A DNA stretch of 64,000 bases from Vreelandella sp042466685. GTDB lineage: Bacteria; Pseudomonadota; Gammaproteobacteria; Pseudomonadales; Halomonadaceae. Each line of letters opens with the position of its first letter. Position 1 is the first letter of the stretch. The notes under the pieces are model-generated. The model made no database searches, was not told the DNA's origin, and saw only the letters and a program-made list of their open reading frames with translations. Position numbers and translations under genes: made by a program. The stretch is taken from assembly GCF_042466685.1 (NCBI RefSeq), contig NZ_CP170448.1, positions 2,604,001-2,668,000 of the forward strand. The letters are read 5' to 3'. Of this stretch, positions 16,573 through 24,221 are shown piece after piece.

Positions 16573-17631
16573 ATGATTGAACTTAGCAACGTCAGTAAAA
16601 CCTATTTCAGTAATAACAAGGGCAGCGGTGCAAACGCCATCCATGCGCTCAAAAACGCCACGCTTACGGTGCCCAAGGGTACGATTCACGGCGTCATCGG
16701 GCTGTCTGGCGCAGGAAAATCGACGCTCATCCGCTGCGTCAACTTGCTAGAGCGCCCCACCAGCGGCAGCGTGACCGTCGATGGTCAGGAAATGACGCGT
16801 CTGAGTAATGCCGAGCTAAACCGTGCGCGCCATCGTATCGGCATGATCTTCCAACATTTTAATTTGCTAACAACACGCACCGTATTCGACAACGTTGCGC
16901 TACCCCTTGAGTTAATGGGTCAAAAACGCCACACCGTGCGCGATCGTGTTATTCCGCTACTGGAGATGGTAGGTCTGGCAGATAAAGCCAACCAGTACCC
17001 CGCCCAACTTTCCGGAGGACAAAAGCAGCGGGTAGCGATTGCTCGGGCGCTGGCCAGCAAGCCGCAAGTACTCCTCTGCGATGAAGCAACCTCGGCGCTA
17101 GACCCACAGACCACCAGCTCAATTCTAGAACTGTTGCGCGATATAAATCATCAACTGGGCATTACCATCCTGCTGATCACCCACGAGATGGAAGTGGTCA
17201 AATCGATTTGCCACCGGGTGAGCCTGATTTCGAATGGCGAACTGGTGGAGGACTCGGAAGTTGGCGATTTCTTTACCGCCCCGCGCACCCAGCTGGGTCG
17301 TGAGTTTCTCAACGACTTCCTGCAGCTAACGCCGCCTAAAGAGCTGATCGAGAGGCTTCTTGATGCCCCCGGCGAAAACACCCACCCCGTGGTACGCCTA
17401 ACCTTCTCTGGTGATGCGGTCTCGACCCCGTTGATTTCACGCCTGGCACGGGAGTGCGGGGTCGATGTGAGCATTTTACAGGCGAAAGTAGAGTCGATTC
17501 AGGAACGTACCCTTGGCCTGATGATTGCAGAGCTATTGGGCTCTGCGACGCAAACCCAGCAAGCCATGCACTATCTCGAATCCCATCAACTACAAGTAGA
17601 GGTACTCGGCCATGTCCAGCGCAATGATTGA
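16573..17631 (+). CDS. metN: Methionine ABC transporter ATP-binding protein
   Basis: A 352-residue ATPase of the D- and L-methionine importer. Walker A GLSGAGKST is at residues 43-51, the LSGGQKQRVAIARAL signature is near 145-159 and Walker B LLCDEATSALD follows. A C-terminal NIL domain from about residue 260 is the site where methionine binds and inhibits transport in E. coli. TAAGG lies before the start. It overlaps metI by 20 bases. Expression may be controlled by the leader and terminator upstream. Confidence 0.96.
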   Translation: MIELSNVSKTYFSNNKGSGANAIHALKNATLTVPKGTIHGVIGLSGAGKSTLIRCVNLLERPTSGSVTVDGQEMTRLSNAELNRARHRIGMIFQHFNLLTTRTVFDNVALPLELMGQKRHTVRDRVIPLLEMVGLADKANQYPAQLSGGQKQRVAIARALASKPQVLLCDEATSALDPQTTSSILELLRDINHQLGITILLITHEMEVVKSICHRVSLISNGELVEDSEVGDFFTAPRTQLGREFLNDFLQLTPPKELIERLLDAPGENTHPVVRLTFSGDAVSTPLISRLARECGVDVSILQAKVESIQERTLGLMIAELLGSATQTQQAMHYLESHQLQVEVLGHVQRND

Positions 17632-18265
17632 TTTAATTTTACAGGCCACGCTGGATACGCTTTATATGGTGGCCGTTTCAGGACTTATTTCTACCCTCGT
17701 TGGCCTGCCTCTCGGGGTAATGCTCTATGTTACGCGCCCGCGGCAAATATTAGCGAAACCAGTGCTTAATCAAGTACTGAGCATTGTGACCAACATTGGG
17801 CGCTCGATTCCGTTTATTATTTTGATGGTGGCGATCATTCCTTTCACGCGCATGCTGGTGGGCACCTCGATTGGTATTAATGCCGCATCAGTTCCGCTCA
17901 CCATTGCCGCAATTCCGTTTGTTGCACGACTGGTCGAGGCAGCGCTCAATGAAATTTCCCCTGGGTTAATCGAAGCTGCCCAAGCCATGGGAGCAACCCC
18001 ATGGCAAATTATTCGCAAAGTACTGATTCCGGAAGCTCGTGGCGGCATCATGACCGGCTTAACCATCACCGTGGTCACACTGGTAAGCTACTCCGCCATG
18101 GCAGGCGCAGTGGGTGGCGGTGGCCTCGGCGACTTAGGCATTCGCTACGGCTACAACCGCTTTAACCCCACCATAATGCTGATTACGGTGGTGATTCTGG
18201 TCATCATGGTGCAGGGCTTTCAAAGCCTGGGCGACTACCTGGTTCGCAAAAGTGATCGTAAATAG
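17612..18265 (+). CDS. metI: Methionine ABC transporter permease
   Basis: A 217-residue inner-membrane permease with about five helices and the EAA loop EAAQAMGATPWQIIRKVLIPEA (residues 126-147), which contacts the MetN ATPase. The C-terminal AGAVGGGGLGDLGIRYGYNRF is typical of MetI. The start at 17612 has a GAGGT site inside the end of metN, indicating coupled translation. A 103-base gap separates it from metQ. Confidence 0.95.
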   Translation: MSSAMIDLILQATLDTLYMVAVSGLISTLVGLPLGVMLYVTRPRQILAKPVLNQVLSIVTNIGRSIPFIILMVAIIPFTRMLVGTSIGINAASVPLTIAAIPFVARLVEAALNEISPGLIEAAQAMGATPWQIIRKVLIPEARGGIMTGLTITVVTLVSYSAMAGAVGGGGLGDLGIRYGYNRFNPTIMLITVVILVIMVQGFQSLGDYLVRKSDRK

Positions 18266-18368
18266 CGGTAAACTCAACAGCCATCTTTTATAACCAAAAT
18301 GCATTAGACAACGGTTTTTTATTGCCGCATCATTACACTATTAAGCACAACGTCACTGGAGAGACCTC

Positions 18369-19160
18369 ATGCAAAAACTGATTATTGGTAGCCTTACCGC
18401 CCTGGCACTTGCGGTTAATGTCGCTAATGCTGAAACGCGCAGCATTAAAATGGGTACCGTGGCCGGCCCTGAGACCGAAGTGATGGAAGTGGCAGCGCGC
18501 ATTGCCAAAGAAGAGTACGACCTTGACGTGGAAATCATCGAGTTTACCGATTACGTCACCCCTAATGCTGCCCTGGCAGACGGCAGCCTGGATGCCAATG
18601 CTTATCAGCATGAGCCCTACTTGCAGTCGATGGTCGACGACCGTGGCTATGACTTGGCTATTGCTGGCTACACCTTCGTTTACCCCATTGGCGCTTACTC
18701 AGAAAAATACGACAGTATCGATGACCTGCCAGACGGCGCTCAAATCGCGCTGCCCAACGACCCATCAAATGAAGGTCGCGCGCTTATCCTGATGCACAAC
18801 GAAGGCCTGATCACCCTTAACGATCCAGAATTTCTCGAATCCACGCCTATTGATATCGCTGAGAACCCCCGCGACTTCCGCTTCCGCGAGATCGAAGCCG
18901 CGCAGCTACCCCGAGTCCTGCCCGATGTGGACATGGCGTTCATCAACAACACCTTCGCGCAACCGGCCGGTTTAAGCCTGGATGATGCCTTGATCAAAGA
19001 GGGCCCCGAGTCCCCTTACGTCAACCTGATCGCGGTTCGCGGCGGTGACGAAGAGCGCGAAGAGATTCGCCAACTGGTCGATGCCTACCAGCGCGATGAA
19101 GTGATCGAGAAAGCCGAAGAGCTCTTCAAGGGTGCAGCCGTTCCTGGCTGGACCGAGTAA
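18369..19160 (+). CDS. metQ: Methionine-binding periplasmic protein, non-lipoprotein form
   Basis: A 263-residue NlpA/MetQ-family solute receptor delivering methionine to MetNI. The signal peptide MQKLIIGSLTALALAVNVANA is cleavable by signal peptidase I. There is no lipobox cysteine, whereas E. coli MetQ is a lipoprotein, so this one would be free in the periplasm. The mature part shows the family segments MGTVAGPETEVMEVAA, FTDYVTPNAALADGSLDANAYQH and YPIGAYS. GGAGAG precedes the start. Its acidic composition suits a salt-loving organism. Confidence 0.92.
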   Translation: MQKLIIGSLTALALAVNVANAETRSIKMGTVAGPETEVMEVAARIAKEEYDLDVEIIEFTDYVTPNAALADGSLDANAYQHEPYLQSMVDDRGYDLAIAGYTFVYPIGAYSEKYDSIDDLPDGAQIALPNDPSNEGRALILMHNEGLITLNDPEFLESTPIDIAENPRDFRFREIEAAQLPRVLPDVDMAFINNTFAQPAGLSLDDALIKEGPESPYVNLIAVRGGDEEREEIRQLVDAYQRDEVIEKAEELFKGAAVPGWTE

Positions 19161-19186
19161 TACCGCAAGCCATCAATAGATAACAT

Positions 19187-19226
19187 CAGGCCGACACGCA
19201 TACCATATGCAAAAAGTGTCGGCCTG
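19187..19226 (+). terminator. Hairpin after metQ, possible terminator
   Basis: CAGGCCGACAC (19187-19197) pairs perfectly with GTGTCGGCCTG (19216-19226) 27 bases after the metQ stop. The T-run is poor, so it may act as an RNA stabiliser or a partial terminator between metNIQ and the msrC gene. Confidence 0.55.
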
Positions 19227-19251
19227 TTGCGTTAGTTACAAAGGACGCTAA

Positions 19252-19725
19252 ATGCAAAACAGCATTGACTACCCTCTTCTCAATCGACAGCTTGAAGCGC
19301 TGCTCGATACACGCGACTGGCTCACCAACAGCGCGCAAACCTGTGCCTTTATTCAGCAACAGCTTAACGACTTAAACTGGGTCGGCTTTTATCTTCAGCG
19401 CCAGCCCGAGGTTTTAGCCCTGGGGCCTTTTCAGGGCCAGCCCGCCTGCCACCCGATCCCCTTTAGCAAAGGCGTCTGCGGCGCGGCTGCTCGCGAGCAA
19501 ACCACCCAACGAGTGGACGACGTCCATGCGGTTGCCGACCACATTGCCTGCGACGCCAACTCCCGCTCCGAACTAGTGGTTCCCATCGTAGTGGATGGCC
19601 GCCTGTGGGGCGTCCTGGATCTGGATAGCCCACTGCATGCGCGTTTCACTCAACAAGACCAAGCAGGCATCGAAGCCCTGGTCGCCACTTTTATGCGCAA
19701 AACTGACCTGCCCCACTTTGTTTAA
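19252..19725 (+). CDS. msrC: Free methionine-(R)-sulfoxide reductase, GAF domain
   Basis: A 157-residue GAF-domain enzyme resembling E. coli YebR/MsrC, which reduces free methionine-R-sulfoxide with thioredoxin. The three catalytic cysteines are present at residues 66, 76 and 100 with the same 10- and 24-residue spacing as E. coli Cys84, Cys94 and Cys118. Flanking segments LGPFQGQPAC, GVCG and DHIACDANSRSE also match. It follows the methionine importer by 92 bases, so imported oxidised methionine could be repaired on entry. The link to metNIQ is inferred from position. Confidence 0.9.
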   Translation: MQNSIDYPLLNRQLEALLDTRDWLTNSAQTCAFIQQQLNDLNWVGFYLQRQPEVLALGPFQGQPACHPIPFSKGVCGAAAREQTTQRVDDVHAVADHIACDANSRSELVVPIVVDGRLWGVLDLDSPLHARFTQQDQAGIEALVATFMRKTDLPHFV

Positions 19726-19801
19726 TCAAGCACAAGTTTAGCGCTAACCATTAAAAGCCTTAGCGACTAAAAAAACCAAAAGCGCGCTACAACATCCACG
19801 C

Positions 19802-19834
19802 AAAAACGCCCCAAGCATCGCTGCTTAGGGCGTT
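19802..19834 (-). terminator. Terminator of the tRNA-Val pair
   Basis: AACGCCC (19805-19811) pairs with GGGCGTT (19828-19834) and AAGC with GCTT inside it, with one mismatch and a six-base loop. On the minus strand the stem is followed by five T residues. It lies 13 bases beyond the 3' end of the downstream tRNA gene. Confidence 0.75.
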
Positions 19835-19846
19835 TCTGATAAAAGC

Positions 19847-19923
19847 TGGTAGGACCAGGCGGATTTGAACCGCCGACCTCCACGATGTCAACGTGGCGCT
19901 CTAACCAACTGAGCTATGGTCCT
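19847..19923 (-). tRNA. tRNA-Val (anticodon GAC), second of tandem pair
   Basis: A 77-base cloverleaf with encoded CCA. The acceptor stem is AGGACCA/TGGTCCT with discriminator A. The D stem is GCTC/GAGC, the anticodon stem is CCACG/CGTGG with loop TTGACAT (anticodon GAC, valine), and the T stem is GGCGG/CCGCC with loop TTCAAAT. All stems pair fully. Confidence 0.95.
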
Positions 19924-19946
19924 GAAAAGGGGTGCTGATATTAGAC

Positions 19947-20023
19947 TGGTAGAACCAGGCGGATTTGAACCGCCGACCTCCACGATGTCAACGTGGCGCT
20001 CTAACCAACTGAGCTATGGTTCT
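19947..20023 (-). tRNA. tRNA-Val (anticodon GAC), first of tandem pair
   Basis: A 77-base cloverleaf with encoded CCA, identical to the neighbouring copy except for one acceptor pair. The acceptor stem here is AGAACCA/TGGTTCT, so position 3-70 is A-U instead of G-C, a compensatory change. The anticodon is GAC. The two genes are 23 bases apart and share the terminator at 19802-19834. Confidence 0.95.
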
Positions 20024-20267
20024 ATTACGCTATCTATTAAACTATCGGTTAGTCCATCTGGAGTGCGCTATTTAGATAGCTGCGCGCCTTCCAACGGATG
20101 CATATCCTACGCTTTTATCACTGAATTGCAAGTTATTTCCTGTTGCGTGACCGCTCCCGCCAGCGTTACCCCCCTTTCGTATAGATATTCAAATTCGACA
20201 CCCGCAACCTTCTAGGGCTAGGCTTAGCGCTTCAATGTGCTGGGTATTATCTATAGGGAGATAAACC

Positions 20268-21338
20268 ATGCTGGGTATTTTGCTAGGAAGCATAGCGATC
20301 GTACTGTTAGTGGCGACGCTGATTGCACGAATTCATTTACACTGGTGGTGGATTCGCAGTTTTGAATTTCCACGCCTGCAGATCGCTTTCCTGGCTTTAA
20401 CCACCTGGTTACTAGCCGTTATCTTCGTTGAGCCCGGCCCCTGGCTATGGGTAGCTCTACTCGCCTCGGGCATCACTTTACTGTTCCAGCTCTACTACAT
20501 TCTGCCCTGGACGCCGCTATGGCCGGTTCAGGTAAAAGCGGCAGAAAGCAACGATTCAGATAAACGCATAACGCTGCTGATCGCCAACGTGCTGACCCCG
20601 AATCGACAGGCTCAGGCGCTGATCGATATGATCAAACAGCATCAGCCGGATATTGTACTGACCCTGGAGTCAGACCAGTGGTGGCAAGATCAGCTGGATC
20701 CTGCGCTCGCAGAGCAGTGGCCACACAGCGTCAAGATTCCGCTCGACAACCTTTACGGCATGCACCTCTACTCGCACCTGGAACTTACCGATACTTCCGT
20801 TGAGTGGCTAATACAGGACGACATTCCGTCGATTCATACCCGAGTAACGCTTGCTAACGGCGATAGCATTCGTTTTTACGCACTCCACCCACGGCCACCG
20901 GCCCCCAGTGAGAGTGAAAAATCTTTATGGCGGGATGCTGAGCTGCTGTTAGTGGGCAAACAGATCCATAAAGATCCCCGGGCAACGCTGGTCGCCGGGG
21001 ATCTGAACGATGTGGCTTGGTCACGCACTACTCGGCTTTTTTGCCGCGTGGGCGGCATGCTCGACCCACGCCGTGGACGGGGTTTATTCAGCACCTTCCA
21101 CGCCAAATATCCCATGTTGCGCTGGCCCCTGGATCATATCTTCGTGACCGAGCACTTTACCTTGGTTGGTATGCAGCGACTTAACTACTTCGGCTCCGAC
21201 CACTTCCCGATACTGGCCACCTTTTGCTACCGCCCCTCGCGCCAAGACGAGCATGAAACGCCCGAAGCCGATGCAAAGGAGCGCAGTGAAGCCAGCGAAA
21301 CAATTCAGGAAGGCAAAACCGAGCAGCAAGAAACCTGA
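20268..21338 (+). CDS. Membrane-anchored endonuclease/exonuclease/phosphatase-family protein
   Basis: A 356-residue protein with two or three N-terminal hydrophobic helices (residues 1-85) and then an EEP-type hydrolase domain. Visible family motifs are ITLLIANVLTPNRQ near residue 102, VLTLESDQWW with the metal-binding acidic residue, RFYALHPRPP, VAGDLNDVAWS and the terminal FGSDHFPI. The likely activity is a metal-dependent phosphodiesterase or phosphatase facing the periplasm or membrane; the substrate is unknown. The C-terminal 35 residues are charged and low-complexity. GGGAGA precedes the ATG. Confidence 0.78.
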   Translation: MLGILLGSIAIVLLVATLIARIHLHWWWIRSFEFPRLQIAFLALTTWLLAVIFVEPGPWLWVALLASGITLLFQLYYILPWTPLWPVQVKAAESNDSDKRITLLIANVLTPNRQAQALIDMIKQHQPDIVLTLESDQWWQDQLDPALAEQWPHSVKIPLDNLYGMHLYSHLELTDTSVEWLIQDDIPSIHTRVTLANGDSIRFYALHPRPPAPSESEKSLWRDAELLLVGKQIHKDPRATLVAGDLNDVAWSRTTRLFCRVGGMLDPRRGRGLFSTFHAKYPMLRWPLDHIFVTEHFTLVGMQRLNYFGSDHFPILATFCYRPSRQDEHETPEADAKERSEASETIQEGKTEQQET

Positions 21339-21371
21339 ACGAAAAGCCAACCTTAACGCTGTTTAAAGGTG

Positions 21372-22748
21372 TTACTCAGGGATGCCTCCCTGAGTTAACG
21401 CGGCGGGATCCAGCAGCCGCTCAAGCGTCTCACGGTCAAGATCCGTTTTCTCCTCGGCGACATCTATAATCGGCCGCCCCGCTTTGTAAGCCTCTTTGGC
21501 AATCGCCGCGGCGGCGTTGTAACCAATAGCGCCATTTAACGCCGTCACCAAGATGGGATTCCTGGCCAATGGCTCTTTCAGGCTATCTTCACGCACCTTG
21601 AAAGTGGCAATCGCACGATCGGCCAGCAGCCGTGCGGTATTACTCATCAAGCTGATTGACGTAAGTAAATTGGAAGCCACCAGCGGCAACATCACATTTA
21701 GCTGAAAGTTACCACTCTGCCCTGCGACGGTAATCGCACTATCCAGGCCGATGACCTGCGCGGCAGCCTGGGCGGCTGACTCAGGAATCACGGGGTTCAC
21801 CTTCCCCGGCATAATCGAGCTGCCTGGCTGTAACGCCTCTAGCTCGATCTCACCCAACCCCGCCAGCGGGCCTGAATTCATCCAACGCAGATCGTTGGCA
21901 ATTTTCATAATCACGCAGGCCAAACCTTTCAACTGCCCCGAAAGCTCTACCGCCGCATCCTGGGAAGAGAGGCTGGCAAAAAAGCTGTCATTAGGGGTGA
22001 ACATCAGCCCCGTCTGTTCGCTCAGCTCTTGGGCGACCTGTTCAGCAAAACCGATAGGTGCGTTAATGCCGGTGCCAACGGCAGTTCCACCTTGAGCTAA
22101 TCGGCACAGCCGTTTCATGGCGCTATCAATGCGTTCAATGGCCTGGCCTAACTGGCTTGACCATGCGCCCAGCTCTTGATCCATACGCAGCGGCATGGCA
22201 TCCATGAGATGGGTACGGCCAGTTTTTACCACATGGCTTAGCTCACTGGCACGCTGGTCGATAGTACTGCGCAGGTGAACGAGGGCTGGACGTAGCGATT
22301 CATGCACGGCGATAGCAGCCGATAGATGGATGGCCGTGGGAATTACGTCATTACTGGACTGCCCCATATTGACGTGGTCGTTCGGCGTCACCTCGACGCC
22401 TTCACGGCTTGCCAGGGTCGCCAGCACTTCATTGACGTTCATATTGGTGGAGGTGCCTGAACCGGTTTGAAACACGTCGATGGGAAAGTGCTGATCATGC
22501 TTACCTGTTAATACCTCACGAGCCGCTTTTTGAATCGCCTCCCCACGCGCGCTATCAAGCCCTCCCAGGGTTTGATTAGCTCGGGCTGCCGCTAGCTTTA
22601 TACGCGCGACTGCGTGGATAAAGGCTGACGGCATAGGCGAATGAGAGACAGGGAAATTATTGATTGCCCGCTGAGTTTGGGCGCCATATAGGGCTTCAGA
22701 GGGCACTTCCAATTCGCCCATGCTATCGCGTTCTATCCGTGTTGCCAT
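21372..22748 (-). CDS. fumC: Fumarate hydratase, class II
   Basis: A 458-residue oxygen-stable fumarase converting fumarate to L-malate in the TCA cycle. The substrate-binding GSGTSTNMNVNEV (near residue 100), SSNDVIPTAIH and the superfamily signature GSSIMPGKVNP are all present. Start at 22748 (MATRIERDSMGE) is preferred over 22763, because GGGAG lies eight bases before it and the protein then aligns with FumC. It converges with the EEP-family gene. Confidence 0.95.
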   Translation of the reverse strand: MATRIERDSMGELEVPSEALYGAQTQRAINNFPVSHSPMPSAFIHAVARIKLAAARANQTLGGLDSARGEAIQKAAREVLTGKHDQHFPIDVFQTGSGTSTNMNVNEVLATLASREGVEVTPNDHVNMGQSSNDVIPTAIHLSAAIAVHESLRPALVHLRSTIDQRASELSHVVKTGRTHLMDAMPLRMDQELGAWSSQLGQAIERIDSAMKRLCRLAQGGTAVGTGINAPIGFAEQVAQELSEQTGLMFTPNDSFFASLSSQDAAVELSGQLKGLACVIMKIANDLRWMNSGPLAGLGEIELEALQPGSSIMPGKVNPVIPESAAQAAAQVIGLDSAITVAGQSGNFQLNVMLPLVASNLLTSISLMSNTARLLADRAIATFKVREDSLKEPLARNPILVTALNGAIGYNAAAAIAKEAYKAGRPIIDVAEEKTDLDRETLERLLDPAALTQGGIPE

Positions 22749-22913
22749 TGCTCTTTCTCCCAACAGTGAGATTAACAGTGATGCCTATCTGAGCACATAA
22801 CGGGTCTATCGTTCGCTGGCTAAAGCCACACTCTCTACCTTCAAGCTAGCTGTTTAGCTCATGCGGGTAAACATCTGCCTGCCACGCGGAGAGTAAATGC
22901 CAAAAACCAAATG

Positions 22914-22942
22914 TTGCACTGCACAAAAACAGTTGCTATGCT
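22914..22942 (+). promoter_or_regulatory. Phasin promoter
   Basis: TTGCAC (22914-22919) and TATGCT (22937-22942) are spaced by 17 bases, about 95 bases before the phasin start codon. The -10 hexamer lies inside an inverted repeat, described separately. Confidence 0.5.
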
Positions 22943-22947
22943 GCAAC
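22932..22947 (+). promoter_or_regulatory. Inverted repeat over the phasin -10 box, candidate PhaR operator
   Basis: GTTGC-N6-GCAAC is a perfect five-base inverted repeat whose centre is the TATGCT -10 hexamer. A related TTGCACTGCACAA half-palindrome overlaps the -35 box. PhaR-type repressors bind TGC/GCA-rich palindromes in front of phasin genes in PHA-producing bacteria, so this is a reasonable candidate, by inference. Confidence 0.42.
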
Positions 22948-23037
22948 GCAAGATAGCTTAAAAAGCTACTCATTCAATCAGCAGCGCCAACCTCTGGATA
23001 GCTGCTTGTGCAAGAGTAAACCCAGGAGGGTATGACG

Positions 23038-23412
23038 ATGCGTACTTTAAATACTAACGAAATGACTCAGCAGTTTGACAACATGTTTATGGCGCCAGTA
23101 CGCGCATATATGGCACTGAGCATCGATTACAGCGAAAAAATGATCAACGCTCAGATGGATGCCAGCAAAGCCTATGTTGATACCGGCATTGCGCAAATGC
23201 GTCAAATGATGGACGTGAAAGATGCAGAAGGCCTGCGCAGCTATATGGAAGGTCAGCAAAAAGTGGCTAAAGAGCTGGCTGAGCGTGTTAAGGGCGATAC
23301 CGATAAAGTCGTCTCTCTGCAGCAGGACTTTATCCAGAAAAGCCAGAAAATTACCGAAGACAACGTTAAGCAGGCGCAAACCGCTGCTAGCAAGATGAGT
23401 AAAACCGCTTAA
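23038..23412 (+). CDS. phaP: Phasin-family polyhydroxyalkanoate granule protein
   Basis: A 124-residue, largely alpha-helical amphipathic protein of the phasin family, which coats PHA storage granules. The pattern LALSIDYSEKMINAQMDASKAYVDTGI-like in its first half and the repeated KQAQTAASKM tail fit small gammaproteobacterial phasins. ATG at 23038 is chosen because AGGAGG lies eight bases before it; the ATG at 23032 would be too close. No PHA synthase is adjacent. The gene ends before a large hairpin. Confidence 0.75.
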   Translation: MRTLNTNEMTQQFDNMFMAPVRAYMALSIDYSEKMINAQMDASKAYVDTGIAQMRQMMDVKDAEGLRSYMEGQQKVAKELAERVKGDTDKVVSLQQDFIQKSQKITEDNVKQAQTAASKMSKTA

Positions 23413-23450
23413 TCGCTTACTGAATCAGTAAGTGGGCAAGCAGTTCGTAT

Positions 23451-23488
23451 AGAACGCCCCTGTTGGCTCTCGCCAGCAGGGGCGTTCT
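23451..23488. terminator. Large hairpin between phasin and hda
   Basis: AGAACGCCCCTG...TGGC pairs with GCCA...CAGGGGCGTTCT across a TCTC loop, about 17 base pairs with one unpaired base. It has no long T-run on either strand. Placed between two converging genes, it probably limits read-through from the strongly expressed phasin. Confidence 0.65.
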
Positions 23489-23513
23489 AGTTTGCATCTC
23501 TTTAACACACGCT

Positions 23514-24221
23514 TTACCAACCGAGAGCAGATTTCACAAAGGGGATCGTTAGCTTACGCTTGGCTGATAACGATGCCTTATCCAGGGTTTCCACCGCACG
23601 GCATAGCTCGCCTAGCTCCCGGGGGCCGCGATGCAAAATATAGCGCCCAACGTCATCAGGTAGTTGCATCCCTCTTACGCTGGCGCGCAGCTTTAACGCT
23701 GCTAAACGATCGTCATCATCTTCTAAGGGGTGAACATGAAACGTTACCCCCCAGGTCAGGCGGGAAGCCAAGTCCGGCAGCACCACGTTGAGCTGTCGCG
23801 GGGAGGCACTGGCTGCAATCACCAATTTCTTACCCGCATCTCTTAGCCGGTTAAAAGCGTGAAACAGCGCCTCTTCCCAGCGCTTACGGCCAATCACGCA
23901 CTCCAGGTCATCAATGGCGACGAGATCCAGACGTTCGATGTCTTCCAGCATTAACGGCGGAAAGTGACCCAAATCATACAGCGGCAAGTAAAGCGCTCGC
24001 TTATCTGCATCAGACGCCGCATGACACGCCGCCTGAAGCAGATGACTACGCCCTACCCCTGGCGCACCCCACAGATAGAGAAACTGCTCACCCTCAGCGC
24101 TAAGCTGCTGTGTAAGGTGCTCTACCAGCGGCGTATTTGTACGCGCCACATAGTAGTTATCAAAGGTCGCATCATCACGCAGACCAATGCCCAAGGGAAG
24201 CTGTGCCGGTGCTCGGCTCAT
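23514..24221 (-). CDS. hda: DnaA regulatory inactivator Hda
   Basis: A 235-residue AAA+ protein related to DnaA domain III. With the sliding clamp it promotes hydrolysis of ATP-DnaA, preventing re-initiation of replication. The N-terminal clamp-binding motif QLPLGI is present, followed by the P-loop GAPGVGRSHLL, where arginine replaces the usual lysine as in other Hda proteins. LVAIDDLECVIG is the Walker B. The start overlaps the stop of the upstream AI-2E family gene by four bases. Length is typical. Confidence 0.93.
   Translation of the reverse strand: MSRAPAQLPLGIGLRDDATFDNYYVARTNTPLVEHLTQQLSAEGEQFLYLWGAPGVGRSHLLQAACHAASDADKRALYLPLYDLGHFPPLMLEDIERLDLVAIDDLECVIGRKRWEEALFHAFNRLRDAGKKLVIAASASPRQLNVVLPDLASRLTWGVTFHVHPLEDDDDRLAALKLRASVRGMQLPDDVGRYILHRGPRELGELCRAVETLDKASLSAKRKLTIPFVKSALGW

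Noticed and set aside
19916..20215. Plus-strand frame coding for VEPGGFEPPTSTMS-type sequence
   Set aside because: This is the well-known false gene produced by reading the antisense strand of a tRNA; it lies over the tRNA-Val gene at 19947-20023.
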